64,000 nucleotides of DNA from Trichobilharzia szidati (taxonomy: Eukaryota; Platyhelminthes; Trematoda; Strigeidida; Schistosomatidae): NCBI GenBank assembly GCA_944472155.2, contig OX235271.1, positions 92,269,256 to 92,333,255 of the forward strand, in the 5' to 3' direction. The position numbers and the translations under genes were made by a program. A model generated the notes under the pieces. The model had not been told where the DNA came from. It worked only from the letters and a program-made list of their open reading frames with translations, and ran no database searches. Shown here piece by piece: positions 57,105 to 64,000 of the stretch. The first letter of the stretch is position 1, and each line of letters starts with the position of its first letter.

Positions 57105-57370
57105 TATTAGATGGTTGGATGAAATCAGCAGGAAGCCTGGAACCTGGATTGTATGCTAGTTGGCAGTCATCAGTCAGGAGGGCGTATCTGCAACTTTGAA
57201 GGAAATCATGTCCCTTCTGAGACTCGAACACACGTCGCCCAGTGCTGCAGTCATGGGCGTTTCCACTGAGCCATTTGAGCTCACGATTGGAAACTTGACT
57301 GATAGAATTCAGTCTGCATCAAACAAAACTACTTGACACATTGCTCTAATTACTAAATAGTGTCCAATCA
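57105..57370 (-). mobile_element. Sm-alpha-like SINE (right arm)
   Basis: Counterpart of 41535-41780. On the complement the A box is tggctcagtggaaacg and the B box is gtgttcgagtctc, both better than in the left arm. The hammerhead-like segment (57130-57180) reads CTGATGAC and lacks a clean GAAA, so it is not expected to cleave. Confidence 0.65.
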
Positions 57371-57766
57371 AAGTATATTGAGAACGTGGATGGCTTAAAA
57401 TTCAATGTAAATAGTTCCAAAGTGAAGTTAATAGAACACCAAACAAACATGAAACGCATATTTCTATTTGTGTGTTTATTATACGCCTCAAACTAAATAC
57501 ATCAGCACTTTGAGTGGATTATGTTAATCAGAAATCAACAAGTCACATTCTCACAATATACAGTTCACCAAAATATATGCTGATAATCAAGAAGTAAGAG
57601 AACCCTTTCAAACAACTTTATTATCCTTCCATTTCTTTAGTTCATGAATCACCTGTTCACTTTGCATAAAGTGATTTCTAACTTCTTTACGAGTTCAATA
57701 AAACATATTGAGGCAAATATAATAAATACACTCAGTGTTAATGATCTAATGTAACTTTAATTCTTT
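57371..57766. other. Right-arm stretch with about 310 bp absent from left arm
   Basis: Contains sequence not found at the equivalent left-arm position (about 41480). The extra segment is bounded by the 5-mer gaact on the complement, consistent with a microhomology deletion in the left arm. No coding sequence was recognised. Confidence 0.5.
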
Positions 57767-58000
57767 GGTGCGTTGGTGGCACAGAGGAAGAATGCTCGCC
57801 AATCACGCATGTGATTCGGGGTTCGATTCCTGGCCGACGCACTCCGCTACCTCGTTAAGTCAGTAATAAGACTGGTAAAGAGGGAAGGTTGAGCATGAGG
57901 CTAGCAACCCCATCTCGTAAAAATAAGCGGCACTGCTACCGAAACTTTAAGCCTCTAGGTTGAAGCCTAATGTTCCACAGGGGACGTATATGCATAAAAA
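57767..58000 (+). mobile_element. tRNA-headed SINE (right arm)
   Basis: Counterpart of 41186-41412. Head with gttggtggcacagagg (A box) and gggttcgattcctgg (B box), body with ggtaaagagggaaggttg and catgaggctagcaacccc, end with taatgttccacaggggacg. Both boxes are good. Confidence 0.8.
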
Positions 58001-58134
58001 ACTTTAACTCGAGCAGGCAATGCATATTTGAGAACTGAATTTATCTCATATCGTAATCAGCAGATTTGATTACAACAGATATCTGATGTCAAAATGTAAA
58101 CAACTGTTGATAATCAAAACCCACTCTTACTTAC

Positions 58135-58412
58135 CTAAATCGCATTTGTCTTGAACCGGTTGTGATGAAGTGTTCTGTGTTTCATTTGTTATTACAGTTC
58201 CAGTATTCTTTTCTTCAATGTTTCCTTTACCTTTTTCAGTAGAACTTGTCTGTAAAACATCTTTTTTGACTTCTGAACAGCTTGAGCATTTATCATTTGA
58301 CGTCATAATCTCTTTTGTATTATTTATTAAACACTGATTATCATCTTTAAATTCTACAGATTTTGTTGAATCATTTTCATGCTTCATAGGAATTGCACTT
58401 GAAGATGTTTGT
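58135..58412 (-). CDS. Inverted second copy of the OXR1/NCOA7-like linker exon
   Basis: On the complement: acceptor aattaatttag, 278-nt exon, and donor gtaagtaag (stronger than the left-arm donor). The length equals that of 40761-41038, the frame is open throughout, and differences are few (for example Glu-Glu to Asp-Asp and Asp to Gly). No neighbouring exons of the gene are present in this orientation, so its use in an mRNA is doubtful. It may be a bystander of the duplication, or part of a second gene copy whose other exons lie beyond the window. Confidence 0.5.
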
Positions 58413-58639
58413 CTAAATTAATTAAAAAGAGAATGCGAACGTTTTAAGTGAAAATGTTGAAAGGACGACAAAAAAGGCTGTCAGTTTCCCGTTTTGTTTT
58501 AAGAAAAAAAAGGATGTGTCTTTGGTTGTTAGTATAAATTATTGTCCGACTGAGAAGATGTGAGGTAAGTGATACAAATCTTGTTTATCAAAGAAAAGTA
58601 ATGCAATTTAAAGTGATAGGTATATATATTATTGATATT
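58413..58639. other. Right-arm flank of the duplicated exon
   Basis: Collinear with the left-arm sequence upstream of the exon at 40761; no other feature seen. Confidence 0.45.
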
Positions 58640-58870
58640 AGATGGTTGCAAGCAATCCGCAGGAAGCCTTGGACCTAGGTTTTGTGCTAGTCGGCACTCA
58701 CCAGTCAGCAGGGGATATCTACAATCTTGAAGAATTTCATGTCCCTTCTGAAACTCCAGCCCACGTCACTCATTGCTGCAGTCAGAGACATTATCACTAA
58801 GCTATTCAGGCTCGCGATTGACCTCCTGTAGGACTGGACACAAGTTAGTAACTAGTGTAGTCTGTCTAGT
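58640..58870 (-). mobile_element. Sm-alpha-like SINE, 5'-deleted (right arm)
   Basis: Counterpart of 40190-40562 without its 5' part. On the complement the hammerhead-like core is CTGGTGA (58698-58704), the stem II hairpin is gtgccgactagcac, and ACAAAAC replaces CGAAAC. Confidence 0.6.
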
Positions 58871-59610
58871 CCTTCCTTCGCTTACGTTTTACGTGAGTAC
58901 ATGAAGGGCTTTAGTCACAAAGTTACGCAAAGGTATTTACAATAATCTACACTCAGTGATACATTTAGTAATGCTTAGAAAAAGCACTTTTTTGAGAAAC
59001 GAGATGAAAACAGGCAGATTTCAAGATATGAGCTCATGTATATTTATATTGTGCCATTAGAAGAAAACTGGTAACTTTTTAAGAGGCTTTCAGAACAGGA
59101 TAGTGATTTACTGAATAGAAAGCGTTTACAAAGACAACAGAATACAGTCAGTAGCTAGAAGAGTGCTTCAAAGTGAATAGTGTGTCGAGGAGATTCCACA
59201 AAGTAGTTATTTCCCCCTCTACACCTAGACGTATACACATTCTACTTACACATGTGCAACGATAGACCGTCCAGATTATATAAAGACTTTCACGAATTTG
59301 TCCTTGTTATTATGAAGATCACCCAGATCATTAATCACTAATTAATACTCCTGAACTTTAATTCTATTAACCATACTGGTTCCAAATATATACGAATAGT
59401 AAATTATGTAGCTTTACTGCTGATGAAAAATCACTGAAAATAATTATTTGCTCAGAATGTGTTCTATAATCATGGAGATTCATCCGTGATAAAATAAAGT
59501 CCACCGGTTTAAAGTTGTGTATCAAATAATCCCCTTATTTCATTGTTAAAACCCGTCAATCAACATTCATGCATCCTTCGTGATATTTGTTAAGAACTAG
59601 TTTACTGAAT
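58871..59610. other. Right-arm non-coding stretch
   Basis: Collinear with the left arm at about 39430-40120; nothing recognised. Confidence 0.45.
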
Positions 59611-60245
59611 AAATGAGTAAAGGTTTCTCTACTTCAGTGTCCAAATCTTAGTGAGTGCAGATGTACCGAAGACACACTTGATGAGGAAGAAAGAAAGTTG
59701 ACACAAACTCTGGTTGGTAACAACTATCCAGTCAGGTTCATCACGAGATATAAAGTATTCAGAACACCAAAACCCACTCTCCAGCTCGCCACTAAGAAAG
59801 ACATGCACATCAAGCTGCCCTATATGGGTGATCATAGCAGCTTGACAACTAGACATAAATTGAGCGCTACTGTTAAAAGGACTTTTTATGCAGCTAATAT
59901 CATAATAATTAAGAATGTGAAGCCAATATACTCATCTAAGCCCTTCTAACATGCGAAAAATGATGTCACATCCCACTGTATTTACCTACTTGAATGTACG
60001 GATGAACACATACGTAGGGATCACTCGTCTATCTCTGCAAGTAGGGGCCTCAGAGCATATTCCTAAATCGCTTCATAGGCAGATAGAATCCCCAGAACCC
60101 ATTAATGGTGAGAACAGGAGACCTAACTCCTCTATTGCCGAACATAATACAGAGACAGAACATAAAATTGATGTTTACACGTCTTTTAAACCTATCTGTA
60201 AAACGTGGTTGGGGCGTACCTTATAGACTGTGGAAGCCCTAGCAA
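59611..60245 (+). mobile_element. Penelope-like element, 3' part (right arm)
   Basis: Counterpart of 38735-39420. Two frames: 59698-59949 (TPKPTLQLATKKDMHIKLPY) and 59951-60226 (THVGITRLSLQVGASEHIP-like nuclease remnant, SIAEHNTETEHKIDVYTSF). A stop and a frameshift separate them, and the YIGRT motif is altered, so this copy is dead. Confidence 0.75.
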
Positions 60246-61195
60246 TTAGAAAGTTTAAACCACCTCTGTGCGTTAAAAAACAATTCGTCATCACACTAAA
60301 CCTTCTTTGGTAAACTTTGTTTTGATACCAGTCAGGGTAGATGTACTTTTACCTCTGTTATTTTGTTTAGTGATCTCCATTGTTATTTTGACCTTCAATA
60401 TGTCCTTTTAACTGGACCTAAGTAACCTATTTTCTCACCTCTTAACTCTTTATTAGTTTTATATGAATTCCTATGACAAGTCCGTGTGTGATCAGATTGT
60501 TCGACATGTGTTGCGCAAATACAACATTACACGATTCAGACAAATGGCGTCTTCTTATTGCATTGTCTAAATTCATAAAAGGAACTAGTTATTTTAAACT
60601 TACAAATCAGAAACGCTATCATACTACATGGAAAATTCATTTCTTTCATTAGTAAAACCCTATCAAAATGTTGAATAACTTGTAGATGCTCAACTCTCGG
60701 TGGAAGTAGATCCGCTATATACACGTACAAAACTTGAACTCTGTGATAGTTTATCATTTCATAATACTTTGCTTACTGGATCGATCATTCAGTGAAACAG
60801 TAAGTAATACTGTAGTGTTGTGGATCCACTGTGTTTGCTGTAACAGATTCTTCATTGTATCAGTGTTGTAATTTAGAGATTCAATGAGTCTTGTCCTCGA
60901 AAGATGCACACTGATACACTATAAAATGTCTATTTATAAAAAACCATCATTCTAACAAATGACAGAACAAAGGTAAGATGTAGTTATATTTGGCAAGTTC
61001 GATGAAAGAATGACTTGAAGTTTTTTATATATGCCATAGAGCTAAATTAAAAAGCCAATGAAATGTAATAGAATCAAATGAAAAACTACGGTGCCATACT
61101 TTTGTAGCCTAGGGAACTCAGGCAATGGAGATTAACTGATTAACTTTCATTAGTGTTCCATTGTAAGGAAATTACGCATACTACTTCTAAGTGTT
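60246..61195. other. Right-arm non-coding stretch with empty insertion site
   Basis: Collinear with 37788-38700. Near 61160-61175 the complement reads ccttacaatgga once, the unoccupied target of the element at 35461-37775. Confidence 0.5.
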
Positions 61196-61600
61196 AATTT
61201 GCAGGGATTTCAAGTTTCATCACGAACTGGCTTAGGTTGAATAACCACTGGAAATCTAGGGCGTACTTAAAAGATGTTTTGTCCTTGTTTGGGACTTGTC
61301 TTCAGCTTGTACACATGACCCCAGTGGAGATGGAAACGAGGACTCTCAGGTTATAATGCAAGCTCGCTGACCATTCAGCTACTGGGACGGAATCCGAGGG
61401 TCTATGAATTCTAACCTCTGCCAATTCGTGATTTGTAGCACCACTTCCAGTCAGTGTCACAATGAATATCTATCCTCACACCCATCTTGATGCAAGTAGC
61501 TGATCACGACTTCTTGCCAGAACTCCAGGCACCTTCATCCCATAGTTGGTTACTGAGGAGCACAAGATTACTTTCCAAGTGTTGGCTTGCAGGGATATGA
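61196..61600 (-). mobile_element. tRNA-like short repeat, third family (right arm)
   Basis: Counterpart of 35027-35425, with the better-preserved A-box-like tagctgaatggtcagcg. Direct repeats (aaatccctgcaa followed by taacactt, and tatccctgcaa followed by caacactt) flank it on the complement. Confidence 0.5.
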
Positions 61601-62666
61601 TTGATTCCAAGTATGAGAAAAGTGTAAATACTTATCTGTAAAACCTCACTCAATCAGTGTGAAATAAAATTAATAGTAAATGTATGCAGTAAATCATAGC
61701 TGGCAAGGTTGGTTCATGTACGTTTTCTGAAATGATAGTTAGAATGAATGTCCTATCAATGGTTACATCCATGAACCTGTTAGGCTATGATATATCCTGT
61801 ATTGAAATGCTAGAATAAATTAGGTAATTGAAAGCCATTTACACTATAACTTTATTAAAATTCGAAAATTTATTCCTATGGCTTTTAAAGCTTTATCTGT
61901 TTTCAGTATTTAATTTAATTTATGACATTACAAATCAGTCTAAGCCACCACTGAGGTCGAACACAATAATAATAAACCATAAATACCTCAGTGCACATAA
62001 GCAGACATGCCTACGCATGATTTGTTAGACACTTCTTCTATCTTCATCTAGCAGGCTGTTTTTTAAAGTACTTTCAGCAAACATGATGTAAGTAGATAAT
62101 CTAAACATCTTATGTTTAGAATTTATACAAAATCTCAGCAATATAATTAGAAACAGATACTGTAAAAAAAACAGTCAGCTTTCAAAATCTCATCCTGGAA
62201 ACCAGCATAGTAGTATACCTGCCTGATGAGGAGAGCTAGAGACAGACAGATACAAGTATAATGTCTTACTGAAGTTGAGTTCAGTTAAAAGATAATGCGA
62301 TAAATCACTAGATAGCTGTAAAGTAGAAAAAGAATGACAAATAAATGTCCACCAGTCTCAAGTGTTTACTGAAGACCGGATACTGGTACACTATCACCCA
62401 ATGTGTCATTTTCCTATTGTCTGTTGCATAGGGCATAGAGGTAGTTAAAATTAATTCACCATCATGTGTTGGCCACAGATGATAGTACAGTTTTCAGAAT
62501 GTTAGCTGAGGCTTCTTTCATCAATTTTTGAGATATATGAACGACTGAAAAATACAACAATATTTTCTGACTTCTAAAACGCCGTGAATCAAGTTTAGTA
62601 GGAGCGTAACAGGAGAAGACAAGAGACTTGGTAAAGGAATTATAACATATTAAAACTGTCATTCGC
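61601..62666. other. Right-arm non-coding stretch
   Basis: Collinear with the left arm at about 33930-35026. No exon or repeat was recognised. Confidence 0.45.
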
Positions 62667-62678
62667 ACAGATCTTTGG

Positions 62679-62831
62679 AGAAGGTCATGTGAAGAGGAGA
62701 TGAAAACGTGTGGGCAGACTTAGAGCCAGGTGAAGACTCTAGCAGAGAACCGAATGCAATGGAGACGCACAGCTGAAGCCCTACGTTCCTCTAGGAATTA
62801 AAGGAAAACAATAATAATAATAAATAATAAT
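62679..62831 (+). mobile_element. Very short 5'-truncated RTE insertion, right arm only
   Basis: 153 bp made of the RTE C-terminal codons (agaaggtcatgtgaagagg onward), the terminal block (cctctaggaattaaagg) and an aataataat tail. The target-site duplication acagatctttgg is at 62667-62678 and 62832-62843. The left arm has a single-copy site (33918-33929, complement acagatctctgg), so the insertion postdates the duplication. Confidence 0.85.
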
Positions 62832-63211
62832 ACAGATCTTTGGTGTTGTGCTACTTCTGTCCTTCGTACCGTGTTTCTTTGTCTTCTTTTTGTGTCTTCC
62901 ATGTTTTGCCGCAGTATCGGTTCATTTCCTCTCTTTGGCCTCCAATCTATCCGCCATTTGATATTTTGGTGGCAACGGACGTCTTCTTATATACTACTGA
63001 TAAATCTAGTCAGTAATGCACATCACATGAACAATTCATACGCTGACAAATTAGAAAAACCTACAGGTGTATGATTTTTATTTTAAATATGGAATTCAAT
63101 CTATTGAAGAATTCTTATTAAAATTAAGAAATTATTTAAACAAAAAAATTCATTGGCTAATAAAATATGAATAAATCTTAATACAGGAATTTATCTGGAA
63201 TCAAACACTTT

Positions 63212-63280
63212 GATACAGTGTGAATAACTGAATAACGTCTCAAGCACAATTTATTATTCATAACTGTACCAATGTATTCG
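63212..63280 (-). repeat. Penelope-associated hairpin repeat (right arm)
   Basis: Counterpart of 33455-33527. The complement has ggtacag, a stem-loop (ataataaattgtgctt) and GAGAC in place of GAAAC. Confidence 0.45.
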
Positions 63281-63364
63281 CGCAACGTCACAACTTGCTT
63301 GGTGTAACCTCGATACATGATGCTTTTTTATTGCATTTTCCCTTATATCCTTGTTCATAGACTT

Positions 63365-63756
63365 GGCGCACGAGTTACCATTGGCAGGTTTCCATCAACT
63401 GCTGATTTCGGTCCATACTAAAGATCAGGCGGACAGCCAGAAAGGATTTGTCGCAAGGAACTCTCGCAGGCTACGAACCAACCAAGAACCCATCGCCCAA
63501 CAAATATGCGAAGGGAAATGGAAGTGAATTAGGCACATCCTGAGGAAACCATTGACTGACATCACCCTCGAGTGGAACCCGAATGGGAAACGACGAACCG
63601 GGTGACTGAGAGTGATGTGGGGAAGATACTGTGAAGAGATAATAAAAACTTATGGACAGCTGTGGAGTCAGTTGACAAGGATTTTAGAAAAGTGGACGAA
63701 ATGGAAATGTGGTGTTGAAGCCCTATGTCCCATGCGGAATCCAAGGGAATAATTAT
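63365..63756 (+). mobile_element. RTE-related 3'-end fragment (right arm)
   Basis: Counterpart of 33001-33392, giving the sense strand of the C-terminal region (agaacccatcgcccaacaaa) and the terminal block (gaagccctatgtcccatgcg). Decayed. Confidence 0.7.
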
Positions 63757-64000
63757 AAATGTTTCAACACCTCATCAAACTCCAATAAAGACCATATCTT
63801 ACAATTGCAAAGAAATTAATTACTACTTCTACATTTTGTATATAAGAGTATAAAATGAGTATTTTTCTGTAAGTTATTCTAGGGTTCCTTTCTATCAACT
63901 TTTGCCATCATCACCGGAAACAAAAGTGATCTTTCTTTCTATTGATCAAATTATTCGGTGTAGTGAAATAGTGAATCTATAAACATCGGCTTATTTTAAA

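Larger units (their letters stand above)
55632..64000 (-). repeat. Right arm of the large inverted duplication
   Basis: Reverse complement of 32751-43240, in the same order. It lacks the 2,315-bp RT-less element (empty site near 61160-61175). It has a private 153-bp RTE insertion (62679-62831) and about 310 bp near 57400-57710 that are missing from the left arm. About 180 bp of the 5' part of one SINE region are missing. It runs off the window end, so its full length is unknown. Confidence 0.9.

Noticed and set aside
1..64000. Prokaryotic-style features: operons, ribosome binding sites, CRISPR arrays, phage or plasmid genes
   Set aside because: Intron-containing host gene, eukaryotic retroelements and AT-rich intergenic structure leave no support for any of these.

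Overview
The window looks like nuclear DNA of a blood fluke (Schistosoma or a close relative). The evidence is AT-rich sequence, GT-AG introns up to about 19.5 kb, RTE-clade and Penelope-like retroelements with schistosome-type proteins, and short tRNA-derived repeats carrying a hammerhead-ribozyme-like core of the Sm-alpha kind. The species cannot be fixed from sequence alone, and there are no prokaryotic features.

One host gene is recognisable, on the + strand: an OXR1/NCOA7-family gene (LysM-GRAM-TLDc architecture). Five exons join in consistent reading phase: 18512-18589, 21086-21255, 40761-41038, 44629-44755 and 48027-48720. A possible sixth exon starts near 49629. They encode the GRAM-like region and the linker; I found neither the LysM nor the TLDc exons, which should lie outside the window or be missing.

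Almost everything else is transposon-derived. (1) RTE elements: a full-length 3.25-kb copy at 26338-29590 with a 12-bp target-site duplication and broken ORF, a 5'-truncated copy at 53187-55606 with an open 758-codon reverse-transcriptase frame, and about ten shorter or older pieces. (2) A second non-LTR family: an RT-less copy at 35461-37775 with a 12-bp duplication, and a relic at 31340-32195. (3) Penelope-like elements with GIY-YIG endonuclease ends near 12.5, 19.5, 29.6-30.6, 38.7-39.4, 42.4-43.2, 52.1, 55.6-56.5 and 59.6-60.2 kb. (4) Two degenerate CR1-like RT relics near 10-11 and 14.5 kb. (5) Three tRNA-derived short families: one with both ends taken from the RTE, one with a hammerhead-like core, and one shorter unit near 35.2 and 61.4 kb.

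The dominant large-scale structure is an inverted duplication. The segment 32751-43240 is repeated in reverse at 55632-64000 (running off the window), about 95% identical where I aligned it by eye, with a 12.4-kb spacer. It carries a complete second copy of the third host exon in antisense orientation, with open frame and both splice sites kept. Two later insertions have clean empty sites in the opposite arm. A 499-base run of N at 52270-52768 lies in the spacer, so the join needs long-read confirmation. Between that gap and the right arm, at 53126-53169, is a short sequence that meets every core requirement of a type I hammerhead ribozyme.
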